Part shown: piece by piece, positions 45,478 through 53,452 of the stretch
Layout: every line of letters begins with the position of its first letter
Position numbering within the stretch: the stretch's first letter is position 1
Notes under the pieces: generated by a model
What the model was told of the DNA's origin: nothing
What the model saw: only the letters and a program-made list of their open reading frames with translations
The model's database searches: none
NCBI RefSeq assembly: GCF_000426365.1
Contig: NZ_AUFF01000006.1
Coordinates: 1-64,000 of the forward strand
Source of the DNA: Arenimonas composti TR7-09 = DSM 18010
Lineage (GTDB): Bacteria > Pseudomonadota > Gammaproteobacteria > Xanthomonadales > Xanthomonadaceae
Direction: 5' to 3'
Length of the DNA: 64,000 bases
Program-made: the position numbers and the translations under genes

Positions 45478-47112
45478 ATGAGCAAACGCCACCTCTACCT
45501 GCTGGCCGTCGCGATCATCGCGGTCGCCCTGTCGGCGATGTACTACAAGTGGGACAAGCTGAAGTTCCCGCTGCACGCCGACGAGCAGGTGCAGGTCTGG
45601 ACGGTGCAGGCGCACGTCGAATACCACCCGAAGCGCGGTCCGAACACCGTGACGCTGCAGCTGCCGGCGACGACGCCCGGCTTCACCGTGCTCGACGAGC
45701 GCTACATCGCCCGCGACTACTCCAAGCTCGAGGAGAAATCCTCCGAAGGCCGCGAGGTGCAGTGGGCGATCCGGCGCGCGCTCGGCGAGCAGGACCTGTA
45801 CTACCGCGCGACGATCGTGCGCGCCGACGCCTACGAGCAGGTCGGTCTCGACTTCGAACCGGTGCTCGCCGAACTGCCCTCGCTGGAGGAGCCCTACCTC
45901 ACCGCCGCGCACACCCTGCTCGAGGCGGTGCGCGCGCGCTCGTCGAACATCGTCACCTTCGCGCGCCAGCTGGTGATCCGCCTCAACGGCGGTGACGGCG
46001 ACAGCGACGAGGTCGCGCTGCTCGCGGAGAAATACGGCAAGGACGAGGTCGCCCGCGCCGAATTCATCGTGCGCCTGCTGGCGATCCGCAACATCCCCGC
46101 GCGCGTCGTGCACGGCATCCGCCTCGGCGACGCCGCGACCGCCAGCGAGGCCCGCATGCAGGCCTGGATCATCGTCAACGACGGCCAGGCCTGGTACATG
46201 CTCGACCCGCGCACCGGCGCCGAAGGCATGCCTTCCGACCTGTTCCTGTGGAGCGCGAGCGCCAAGCCGCTGCTCGACATCGAAGGCGGGCCGCCGGCGA
46301 CGCTGGCGTTCAACGTCAGCGTCAACCTCGCCGACGCGATGGCGACCGCCGAGCGCCGGCTCGAGGTGCACGACGCCAACCTCGTGCGCTATTCGCTGCT
46401 GAGCCTGCCGCTGCAGGCGCAGCAGACCTACCGCATCCTGCTGATGGTGCCGATCGGCGCCTTCATCATGCTGATCCTGCGCAACCTGGTCGGGGTGAAG
46501 ACCTACGGCACCTTCATGCCGGTGCTGATCGCGCTGGCGTTCCGCGAGACGGCGCTGGTCGCCGGCGTCGTGCTGTTCGTGCTGGTGGTCGGCTTCGGCC
46601 TGCTGGTCCGCTTCTACCTGGAACGGCTGCGCCTGCTGCTGGTGCCGCGATTGACCGCGATCCTGATCCTGGTCGTGCTGCTGATGTGCGGCGTCAGCGT
46701 GTTCTCCAACCGGCTCGGTATCGAGGTCGGCCTGTCGGTAGCGCTGTTCCCGATGGTGATCATGGCGATGACGATCGAGCGCATGTCCGTGGCCTGGGAC
46801 GAACGCGGCGCCGGCACCGCGATCCGCGAGGGAATCGGCACCCTGATCGTCGCCGCGCTCGCCTACGTGGTGATGAGCTGGCCGCCGCTGGAGCATCTGG
46901 TGTTCGTGTTCCCGGAAACGCTGCTGGTGCTGTTCGCGCTGGCGCTGCTGCTCGGCCGCTACTCCGGCTATCGCCTCAACGAGCTGCTGCGTTTCCGCGC
47001 GCTGGCCCGCGAGCCGGACCCGATCACGCCGCCGCCGCCGGCGCCGGACACCGCCGCCGTCGATGCACCGCCGCCCGGGACGGATGCCGGCACGCCGGGT
47101 GTGCGCGGCTGA
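45478..47112 (+). CDS. Inactive transglutaminase-like protein with seven membrane helices
   Basis: 544 aa. A signal-anchor helix (8-25) is followed by a soluble transglutaminase-like region (to about 310) in which the family lacks the catalytic triad. Seven helices cover about 320-500 (TYRILLMVPIGAFIMLILRNL on), followed by a Pro-rich tail. It is the partner of the ATP-grasp gene directly downstream, one base apart. This pair, often with a retropepsin-like protease, is a recurring module suggested to modify peptides or proteins; no protease gene lies next to it here. Confidence 0.85.
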   Translation: MSKRHLYLLAVAIIAVALSAMYYKWDKLKFPLHADEQVQVWTVQAHVEYHPKRGPNTVTLQLPATTPGFTVLDERYIARDYSKLEEKSSEGREVQWAIRRALGEQDLYYRATIVRADAYEQVGLDFEPVLAELPSLEEPYLTAAHTLLEAVRARSSNIVTFARQLVIRLNGGDGDSDEVALLAEKYGKDEVARAEFIVRLLAIRNIPARVVHGIRLGDAATASEARMQAWIIVNDGQAWYMLDPRTGAEGMPSDLFLWSASAKPLLDIEGGPPATLAFNVSVNLADAMATAERRLEVHDANLVRYSLLSLPLQAQQTYRILLMVPIGAFIMLILRNLVGVKTYGTFMPVLIALAFRETALVAGVVLFVLVVGFGLLVRFYLERLRLLLVPRLTAILILVVLLMCGVSVFSNRLGIEVGLSVALFPMVIMAMTIERMSVAWDERGAGTAIREGIGTLIVAALAYVVMSWPPLEHLVFVFPETLLVLFALALLLGRYSGYRLNELLRFRALAREPDPITPPPPAPDTAAVDAPPPGTDAGTPGVRG

Positions 47113-47113
47113 G

Positions 47114-48085
47114 ATGGCCCTCTTCAATCCCTTCCGGGTCGCGAAGCGGCTGCGCCAGATCGGCCTGGTCGGCATCGGCCAGCGCAACGCCGACTACGTG
47201 CTGCTGTACAACCCGCGCAAGTTCTATCCGCGCGTCGACGACAAGCTGCTGACCAAGAAGCTGGCGCTGCAGGCCGGCCTGCCGGTGCCGGACCTGTACG
47301 CGGTGGTGCGCGAGGAACACGAGATCGCCGAGCTGCACAAGGTGCTCGAGCGGCGCGAGGCGTTCGTCGTGAAACCGGCGCACGGTTCCGGCGGCGACGG
47401 CATCCTCGTGATCACCGGCCGCCGCGGCGACAAGTACCGGCGCGCCAGCGGCAGCCTGATGTCGCGCGACGAGTTCGAGCACCATCTGTCGAACGGCCTG
47501 TCCGGCCTGTTCTCGCTCGGCGGCCAGCCCGACCACCTGATCGTCGAGTACTGCGTGCAGTTCGATCCGATCTTCGACAACGTCAGCTACAAGGGCGTGC
47601 CCGACATCCGCATCATCGTCTTCCTCGGCTATCCGGTGATGGCGATGATCCGCCTGCCGACGCGCATGTCCGACGGCAAGGCGAACCTGCACCAGGGCGC
47701 GATCGGCGTCGGCATCGACATCCCGACCGGCAAGACCAAGCGCGGCGTCTGGGGTACCGAGATCATCCGCGAACACCCGGACACCGAGCACAGCATCGTC
47801 GGCTTGCAGATCCCGCACTGGCAGGACCTGCTGGCGATGGCCTCGCGCTGTTACGAACTGTCGGGGCTCGGCTACGTCGGCGTCGACTTCGTGCTCGACC
47901 GCGACAAGGGCCCGCTGATCCTCGAACTCAATGCCCGCCCCGGCCTCGCGATCCAGATCGCCAACGGCAACGGCCTCGAGCATCGCCTGCGCAAGGTCGA
48001 GGCGCTGAAGGCTGCCGGGACCCTGTCGACCGACGCGGACGAACGCGTGGCCTTCGCGATGGCGAACTTTCCGACCACGGGCTGA
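47114..48085 (+). CDS. Alpha-L-glutamate ligase-like ATP-grasp protein (RimK-related)
   Basis: 323 aa. ATP-grasp elements are visible: FVVKPAHGSGGDGILVI (nucleotide loop), LIVEYCVQFDPIF, DIRIIVFLGYPVMAMIRLP, and metal ligands in FVLDRDKGPLILELNARPGL. By family it ligates an amino acid, perhaps glutamate, to a carboxyl group of a protein or small molecule. It starts one base after the stop of the 7TM protein gene, so both work as a unit. The acceptor is unknown. Confidence 0.88.
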   Translation: MALFNPFRVAKRLRQIGLVGIGQRNADYVLLYNPRKFYPRVDDKLLTKKLALQAGLPVPDLYAVVREEHEIAELHKVLERREAFVVKPAHGSGGDGILVITGRRGDKYRRASGSLMSRDEFEHHLSNGLSGLFSLGGQPDHLIVEYCVQFDPIFDNVSYKGVPDIRIIVFLGYPVMAMIRLPTRMSDGKANLHQGAIGVGIDIPTGKTKRGVWGTEIIREHPDTEHSIVGLQIPHWQDLLAMASRCYELSGLGYVGVDFVLDRDKGPLILELNARPGLAIQIANGNGLEHRLRKVEALKAAGTLSTDADERVAFAMANFPTTG

Positions 48086-48198
48086 ATTCGCCCGGGGCGC
48101 TTAACGGCGTTTTTACGGCAGCGATGCGCCGAGGCCTCAAGCTGCACCCCGAAGGGGAATCCGGAACGGTGGCGGAAGGAATTCGCGGCCATGCAGGG

Positions 48199-48228
48199 TT
48201 GAGCAATCACTCAGTTCCCCGTTAGTCT
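48199..48228 (+). promoter_or_regulatory. Candidate sigma-70 promoter of the TPR gene
   Basis: TTGAGC (48199-48204), 18-base spacer, TAGTCT (48223-48228). The ATG at 48271 would follow a leader of about 35 bases. Confidence 0.45.
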
Positions 48229-48270
48229 TGTCGGCCCAGTCCCGCTTCGAGCGGCGCCCGAGGAATTCTC

Positions 48271-49569
48271 ATGAAAGCAAGCCACCCGCTGACCGTCGCG
48301 ATCGCCCTGCTGCTCGGGACGTCCGTCGTCGCCAACGATGCCTGGGCCCAGTTGGCCGGTCGCGACCGCGACGACCGCCGTGGCCGCTCGGAGCAGGCCG
48401 CCGCGCCGGCCGAGGACTTCCCGAACGCGACCCGCGAGTCGCCGAAGCCGTCGTCGAACCAGCGCACGCAGCGGCTGATGAAGCGCCTGCAGGATTCGTA
48501 CGACGCCGAGGGCAAGGAGCGCGACGTCCTGACGACCGCCGACGAGATCCTCGCCAACGAGCGCGCGACCCCGTACGAGAAGGGCATCGCGGGCCTGATG
48601 GCCGGCAGCGCGGCGATGAACCTCGAGGACTACGACGGCGCCGTCCGTTACCTCGAAGGCGCGATCGCCGGCAACGCGCTTCCGAACAACAACCACTTCA
48701 ACGCGATGCTGATCCTCGGCCAGGTGCACTTCAACGAGGAGCAGTACCCGCAGGCCGTCGAGACCCTGACGAAGCTGATCGCTGAGTCCGGCACCACCGA
48801 TTCCACGACCTACCTGCTGCTCGGTGCCGCCTACTACCACCAGGAGCAGTACGAGCAGGCGATCGCGCCGCTGCAGAAGGCGATCGAGCTCGACACCGCC
48901 GGCCGCAACACCCAGGCCATGTCGATGCTGATGTCGGCCTACGAGGAGACCGACCGCGGCGGCGAAGCCCTGGCGATGGCCGAGGCGATGTATCAGAAGA
49001 ACCCGGACGACAAGCGGGCGCTGCTGAACCTGGTCAGCCTGTACACCAATGCCGACATGACCGACAAGGCGGTCGCGCTGCTGGACCAGGCGCGTGCCAA
49101 GGGCATGATCACGACCGCCGACGACTATCGCCGGCTCTTCGGCACCTATTTCAACCTGCAGCGCGAGGCCGATGCGGCCGCAGTGATCCAGGAAGGTCTG
49201 GACAAGAACATCCTGCCCAAGGATGGCGCCACCTATACGTATCTCGCCCAGGCGCATTACTTCAGCGAGAACATCCCCGGCGCGATCGCCGCGGCCCAGG
49301 CCGGGCTGCCGCACGCGCAGGACGGCCAGCTGGCCCTGTTCCTGGCCCAGGTGCTGAATCAGGAGGACCGCAACGCCGAGTCGATCGCGGCCGCCCGCGA
49401 GGCTCTGGCCAAGGGTCTGCAGAAGCCCGGTGAGGCCTGGATGGTGATCGCCCGGGCCGAGTACTACAGCGACAACGTCGCCGGCGCGCGGGCTGCTTTC
49501 CAGGAGGCCGCGAAGGATCCGAGCACCCGGTCACAGGCCCAGGCGGAACTCGCCAAACTCAACCGCTGA
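48271..49569 (+). CDS. Periplasmic TPR protein, probable TonB-system component
   Basis: 432 aa with a signal peptide (MKASHPLTVAIALLLGTSVV ... AWA). Several TPR units are readable, such as YLLLGAAYYHQEQYEQAIAPLQKAIEL and LILGQVHFNEEQYPQAVETL. It stands 105 bp before tonB. TPR proteins encoded with tonB-exbB-exbD operons are known in Vibrio TonB2-type clusters, where they are needed for full activity; the same role here is inferred from position. Confidence 0.82.
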   Translation: MKASHPLTVAIALLLGTSVVANDAWAQLAGRDRDDRRGRSEQAAAPAEDFPNATRESPKPSSNQRTQRLMKRLQDSYDAEGKERDVLTTADEILANERATPYEKGIAGLMAGSAAMNLEDYDGAVRYLEGAIAGNALPNNNHFNAMLILGQVHFNEEQYPQAVETLTKLIAESGTTDSTTYLLLGAAYYHQEQYEQAIAPLQKAIELDTAGRNTQAMSMLMSAYEETDRGGEALAMAEAMYQKNPDDKRALLNLVSLYTNADMTDKAVALLDQARAKGMITTADDYRRLFGTYFNLQREADAAAVIQEGLDKNILPKDGATYTYLAQAHYFSENIPGAIAAAQAGLPHAQDGQLALFLAQVLNQEDRNAESIAAAREALAKGLQKPGEAWMVIARAEYYSDNVAGARAAFQEAAKDPSTRSQAQAELAKLNR

Positions 49570-49572
49570 GCG

Positions 49573-49602
49573 TTGGTAATCGATTCCCCTTGGGGTTAAG
49601 CT
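49573..49602 (+). promoter_or_regulatory. Candidate promoter of tonB-exbBD
   Basis: TTGGTA (49573-49578) and TAAGCT (49597-49602) are separated by 18 bases. A CCCGCCG...CGGCGGG hairpin follows in the leader. No Fur box is recognisable. Confidence 0.35.
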
Positions 49603-49674
49603 AACTAATTCCCGCCGGTCCTCGGCGGGCATCGGCGTCCTGCCGACCGAACACGAGCTCGAGCCGCCACCCGC

Positions 49675-50331
49675 ATGACGGACAGAACCTACAAGTACGA
49701 CGAAACCCCGACGGGCATCAGCTGGGCGCGGATCGCTGGCAACTCGTTCGCGATCGCCCTGCATGCCGTGGCTTTCATGCTGATGATGGCGCCGGTCAAT
49801 CCGCCGGACCTGGAGAAGGTCGAGGAAGAAGCCACCCTGGTGACCTTCATCGAACCGCCGCCGCCGCCGCCTCCGCCGCCGCCGCCGCCGCCGGAACCGC
49901 CGCGCGTGGTCCAGCGCATCATCGAGCAGCCGCGGCCGACTCCGGTCCCGCCGCCGGAAGAGCCGCCGCCGGTCGTCTTCGACGATCCGAGCCCCATCGA
50001 CATCCCCGCGCCGCCGCCGGCTCCGCCGGCCCCGCCGGCCCCGCCCGCCGACTACGAGCCGGCCGTGGATCCGAGCGGCCAGCGCCTGAATCCGCCGCGT
50101 TATCCGCCGCGCGAGGCCCAGCAGGGCGTCGGCGGTACCGTGGTGCTCCGCGTCACCATCGATGCCCAGGGCAATGTGCTCGATGTGGCCGTCGAGCGTT
50201 CGAGCCGCAACCGCAACCTCGACCGTTCAGCCATGGAAGCGGCGCGGCGTTGGAAGTTCAACGCCGGTATGCGGAATGGCCAGCCGGTCGGCGGCATCGT
50301 GCTGGTGCCGGTCAAGTTCACCCCTCCGTAA
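49675..50331 (+). CDS. tonB: Energy transducer TonB
   Basis: 218 aa. One N-terminal membrane helix (WARIAGNSFAIALHAVAFML), then a long proline tract (13 consecutive prolines near residues 62-74) and Pro-Ala-rich linker that spans the periplasm. The C-terminal TonB domain runs from LNPPRYPPREAQQGVGGTVV to VLVPVKF. With ExbB and ExbD it transmits the proton-motive force to outer-membrane receptors. The operon order matches the Xanthomonas tonB-exbB-exbD1-exbD2 locus near pdxJ. Confidence 0.94.
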   Translation: MTDRTYKYDETPTGISWARIAGNSFAIALHAVAFMLMMAPVNPPDLEKVEEEATLVTFIEPPPPPPPPPPPPPEPPRVVQRIIEQPRPTPVPPPEEPPPVVFDDPSPIDIPAPPPAPPAPPAPPADYEPAVDPSGQRLNPPRYPPREAQQGVGGTVVLRVTIDAQGNVLDVAVERSSRNRNLDRSAMEAARRWKFNAGMRNGQPVGGIVLVPVKFTPP

Positions 50332-50378
50332 TGCCCGCTCTTCTCCCGTAACGGTCAACTACAAAGAAAGGCACACTT

Positions 50379-51158
50379 ATGCTGCAGGACATCCTCCTCA
50401 TCGCCAGCTCCGCCGGTGGCGCTGCCGGCAACGCCCAGGCCCTGACGGAAATGGGCTTCTCCAACCTGATGCACGAGATGATCGCGGACCCGGTCGAGTT
50501 CCTCGTCTCGTGGGCCGTGCTGATCATGCTGGTCGTCATGTCGGTCGGCTCCTGGTGGTTCACGATCGTCAACGCGATCAAGAACACCGTCGTCGCCGCC
50601 CGTGCCGACACCGTCGTGCGCACCTTCTGGGAAACCCCGAACGCGCAGGACGCGATCCGCTTCATGGAAGAGCAGCCGGCCAACGAGCCGTTCTCGAAGA
50701 TCGCCCTCGACTGCGCCCAGGCCGCTGCCCACCACCAGCGCCATGAGGGCAGCCGTCTGGTCGACGCCCTGAACCGCTCCGAGTTCATCGACCGCGCCCT
50801 GCGCCAGGCCGTGACCCGCGAGAGCGCCCGGCTCGAGAACGGCCTGACCTGGCTCGCCACCGTCGGTGCGACCGCCCCGTTCGTCGGTCTGCTCGGTACC
50901 GTGTGGGGCATCTACGGCGCCCTGATCCGCATCGGTGCCACCGGCCAGGCGTCGATCGACGCGGTCGCCGGCCCGGTCGGTGAGGCGCTGATCATGACCG
51001 CGCTCGGCCTGTTCGTCGCGATTCCGGCGGTGCTGGCGTACAACGCCTTCGTCCGCGCGAACCGCAACACCTACGCCAAGTTCGACACGTTCGCGCACGA
51101 CCTGCACGACTTCTTCGCCACCGGTTCGCGCGTCGGCGAAGTCCCGGCCAAGCGCTGA
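50379..51158 (+). CDS. exbB: MotA/TolQ/ExbB proton channel protein ExbB
   Basis: 259 aa. Three membrane helices: about 44-66 (VSWAVLIMLVVMSVGSWWF), 160-185 (TWLATVGATAPFVGLLGTVWG) and 205-230. The ExbB signature GATAPFVGLLGTVWGIYGAL is complete. It forms the pentameric channel that surrounds ExbD and energises TonB. It follows tonB by 47 bases and precedes the first exbD by 26. Confidence 0.95.
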   Translation: MLQDILLIASSAGGAAGNAQALTEMGFSNLMHEMIADPVEFLVSWAVLIMLVVMSVGSWWFTIVNAIKNTVVAARADTVVRTFWETPNAQDAIRFMEEQPANEPFSKIALDCAQAAAHHQRHEGSRLVDALNRSEFIDRALRQAVTRESARLENGLTWLATVGATAPFVGLLGTVWGIYGALIRIGATGQASIDAVAGPVGEALIMTALGLFVAIPAVLAYNAFVRANRNTYAKFDTFAHDLHDFFATGSRVGEVPAKR

Positions 51159-51184
51159 TCCGTCGGACCTAAGGAGCCGAAGTC

Positions 51185-51598
51185 ATGGCTTTCTCCAGCA
51201 ACTCCTCGGGCGGCGGCCCGATGGCCGACATCAACGTCACGCCCCTCGTGGACGTGATGCTGGTGCTGCTGATCATCTTCATGATCACGGCGCCCCTGAT
51301 GTCGCACAAGGTCAAGGTCGAACTGCCCCAGGCGACGCTGGACAGCAAGCCGGAAATCCTGGTTCCGCCGGTGACGGTGGCCGTGAAGTCGAACGGCGAG
51401 ATCTTCTGGAACGACGAGAAGGTCAACAAGGACCTGCTCGAGGCCCGTCTCGCGGTGATGGCGCAGGAAGTGCCCCAGCGCCAGCTCGACATCCGCGCGG
51501 ACAACTCGACCCGTTACCAGATCATCGCCGACGTGGTGCGCAGCGCCCGCGTCGCCGGCATCCGCAAGGTGGGCTTCGTGTCCACCCCCGAGCGCTGA
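51185..51598 (+). CDS. exbD: Biopolymer transporter ExbD (first copy)
   Basis: 137 aa. One N-terminal helix with the proton-carrying Asp in NVTPLVDVMLVLLIIFM, then a periplasmic domain ending in RVAGIRKVGFVSTPER. Part of the TonB motor. It shares a perfect 69-bp DNA repeat with the next gene (51215-51283 against 51638-51706), covering the helix. Confidence 0.94.
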   Translation: MAFSSNSSGGGPMADINVTPLVDVMLVLLIIFMITAPLMSHKVKVELPQATLDSKPEILVPPVTVAVKSNGEIFWNDEKVNKDLLEARLAVMAQEVPQRQLDIRADNSTRYQIIADVVRSARVAGIRKVGFVSTPER

Positions 51599-51706
51599 GG
51601 AGACAGGACGATGGCGTTTTCCTCCAACTCCGGCGGTGGCCCGATGGCCGACATCAACGTCACGCCCCTCGTGGACGTGATGCTGGTGCTGCTGATCATC
51701 TTCATG
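51215..51706 (+). repeat. 69-bp perfect direct repeat in two exbD genes
   Basis: Copies at 51215-51283 and 51638-51706 are identical, while the flanking exbD sequence has diverged. The spacing is 423 bp, a multiple of three, so recombination would fuse the two exbD genes in frame. Confidence 0.85.
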
Positions 51707-52027
51707 GTGACCGCCCCGGCCCTGTCGTATCAGATCCAGGTCGACCTGCCGCAGCGTACGAATACCCCGCCGCCGCCGCCGCCGCGTGACCCGCCGAAGC
51801 CGATCCGCATCGAGGTGCAGGCCGGCGACACGGTCACCTGGAACGGCTCGCCGGTGTCGCTGAACGACCTGCGCGGCCTGCTGGCCGAACAGGCCGCGCT
51901 GCAGCCGCAGCCGACCCTGGAAATCGAAACCGAGAACGATGCCGCCTACGAAACCCTGGCCCGCGTGCTGGCCCGGGCCAAGAATGCCGGCATGGAAAAG
52001 ATCGCATTCGTGGAGCCCGGCGCCTGA
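51611..52027 (+). CDS. exbD: Biopolymer transporter ExbD (second copy)
   Basis: 138 aa. The same helix with NVTPLVDVMLVLLIIFM, but a divergent periplasmic part with a Pro-rich linker (NTPPPPPPRDPPKP). In Xanthomonas campestris a second exbD at this locus is dispensable for iron uptake but needed for plant-related functions; a similar split of tasks is possible here. It is followed by a clear terminator. Confidence 0.93.
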   Translation: MAFSSNSGGGPMADINVTPLVDVMLVLLIIFMVTAPALSYQIQVDLPQRTNTPPPPPPRDPPKPIRIEVQAGDTVTWNGSPVSLNDLRGLLAEQAALQPQPTLEIETENDAAYETLARVLARAKNAGMEKIAFVEPGA

Positions 52028-52049
52028 CGCCGCTTCCCGCACCTGCAGC

Positions 52050-52077
52050 AACGCCGCCTCCGGGCGGCGTTTTTTTT
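52050..52077 (+). terminator. Intrinsic terminator after tonB-exbB-exbD-exbD
   Basis: AACGCCGCC (52050-52058) pairs with GGCGGCGTT (52063-52071) and is followed by an eight-T run (52070-52077). It ends the operon before the third exbD. Confidence 0.92.
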
Positions 52078-52182
52078 GCCCGCGCGGCAGCCCCGGGCGA
52101 CGGCGCGAGGCGCGTCGCCCCGCTTGTCCTCGCCCGGGTGCGGGCGTAAAACCGGAGGCGCCACCCCGCCGAGGAGTACGCC

Positions 52183-52578
52183 ATGGCCTTTTCCGCCCGT
52201 GCCGCATCCGCTTCGATGGCCGACATCAACATCACCCCGCTGGTCGACGTGATGCTGGTACTCCTGGTGATCTTCATGGTCACCGCGCCGCTGCTCGACA
52301 ACCGCCAGCTGCTGACCCTGCCCGCCACGCACATCAGCGACACCCCGAAGGTCGAACCGCGCGAGCTGCAGGTCGAGGCCGGCGAGATCTTCCGGCTCGA
52401 CGGCGTCGCGCTGGCGCCGGCCCAGCTCGAGCTCGCCCTGCGCGACTGGCGCCAGGCCACGCCCGACGGGATCCTCAGGCTCGTGGTCGCCGATGACGCC
52501 GACTACCAGTCGACAGCCCGGGCGATGGCCGCGGCCGAACGGGCCGGCGTCGAACACATCAGCCTCGCCGGGCTCTGA
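52183..52578 (+). CDS. Biopolymer transporter ExbD/TolR family, third copy
   Basis: 131 aa. Helix with NITPLVDVMLVLLVIFMV and the essential Asp; the periplasmic part (KVEPRELQVEAGEIFRLDGV) differs strongly from the first two copies. It has its own start region after a terminator, so it is expressed separately. It may feed the same ExbB or another channel. It ends 15 bases from the convergent pdxJ. Confidence 0.87.
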   Translation: MAFSARAASASMADINITPLVDVMLVLLVIFMVTAPLLDNRQLLTLPATHISDTPKVEPRELQVEAGEIFRLDGVALAPAQLELALRDWRQATPDGILRLVVADDADYQSTARAMAAAERAGVEHISLAGL

Positions 52579-52593
52579 GCCCGGCCGCATGGA

Positions 52594-53373
52594 TCAACCG
52601 GTGGCGGCCGACCCGGCCGCGGCCCCGGCCTGCGCGATGACCCGCAGATAGGCCTGCACCGTCGGTGCCAGACCGGCGTGCAGCGCCTCGCCGATCAGGG
52701 CGTGCCCGATCGACACCTCGAGCACGCCCGGCACCTCGCCCAGGAAACGACCCAGATTCGCCTGGCTCAGGTCGTGCCCGGCATTGACCCCGAGGCCCAG
52801 TGCGACGGCCTCGCGGGCGGTCGCGGCGCAGCGCTCGAGCGCCGCCCCGGGGTCCCCGGCGGCGAAGGCCGAGGCATAGGGCCCGGTATAGATCTCGATG
52901 CGATCGGCGCCGATCTCGCAGGCAAGTTCCAGGGCGTCGGCCCCGGCGTCCATGAACAGCGACACCCGCGCGCCGAGCTCCTTCAGGCGTGTGACCAGCG
53001 GCCGCAGCCGCCCGGCATCGCGGCGCAGGTCGAAGCCGTGGTCGGAAGTCAGCTGGCCGTCGCCGTCGGGGACCAGGGTCGCCTGCTGCGGCCGCACCGC
53101 CTCGACCAGCGCGATGAAGCCGGGATAGCCCGCCCGCGGCGGCGCGAACGGATTGCCCTCGAGGTTGTACTCGACCCGGCCGGAAACCACGTCCGCCAGG
53201 GCGAAGACATCGTCGGGCCGGATGTGGCGCTGATCCGGCCGCGGGTGCACGGTGATGCCCCCGGCGCCGGCTGCGATGGCCGCTTCCGCGGCGCCGACCA
53301 CCGAGGGTTCGTCGCCGCCGCGGGAATTCCGCAACACGGCGACCTTGTTCACGTTGACGCTGAGCACGGTCAT
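52594..53373 (-). CDS. pdxJ: Pyridoxine 5'-phosphate synthase PdxJ
   Basis: 259 aa. Makes pyridoxine 5'-phosphate from 1-deoxyxylulose 5-phosphate and aminoacetone phosphate. Typical blocks: [68 protein letters not shown] and [12 protein letters not shown]. The ATG (53373) comes six bases after TAGGCT. Its position after exbD2-type genes matches Xanthomonas. Confidence 0.96.
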   Translation of the reverse strand: MTVLSVNVNKVAVLRNSRGGDEPSVVGAAEAAIAAGAGGITVHPRPDQRHIRPDDVFALADVVSGRVEYNLEGNPFAPPRAGYPGFIALVEAVRPQQATLVPDGDGQLTSDHGFDLRRDAGRLRPLVTRLKELGARVSLFMDAGADALELACEIGADRIEIYTGPYASAFAAGDPGAALERCAATAREAVALGLGVNAGHDLSQANLGRFLGEVPGVLEVSIGHALIGEALHAGLAPTVQAYLRVIAQAGAAAGSAATG

Positions 53374-53452
53374 CCGCGAAGCCTACCCGCGGCCGGGTTC
53401 CGGGGCATCCCCTGCGCCGGTTCTACCGTGAAGTTTGCGTGATAATCCCGGC

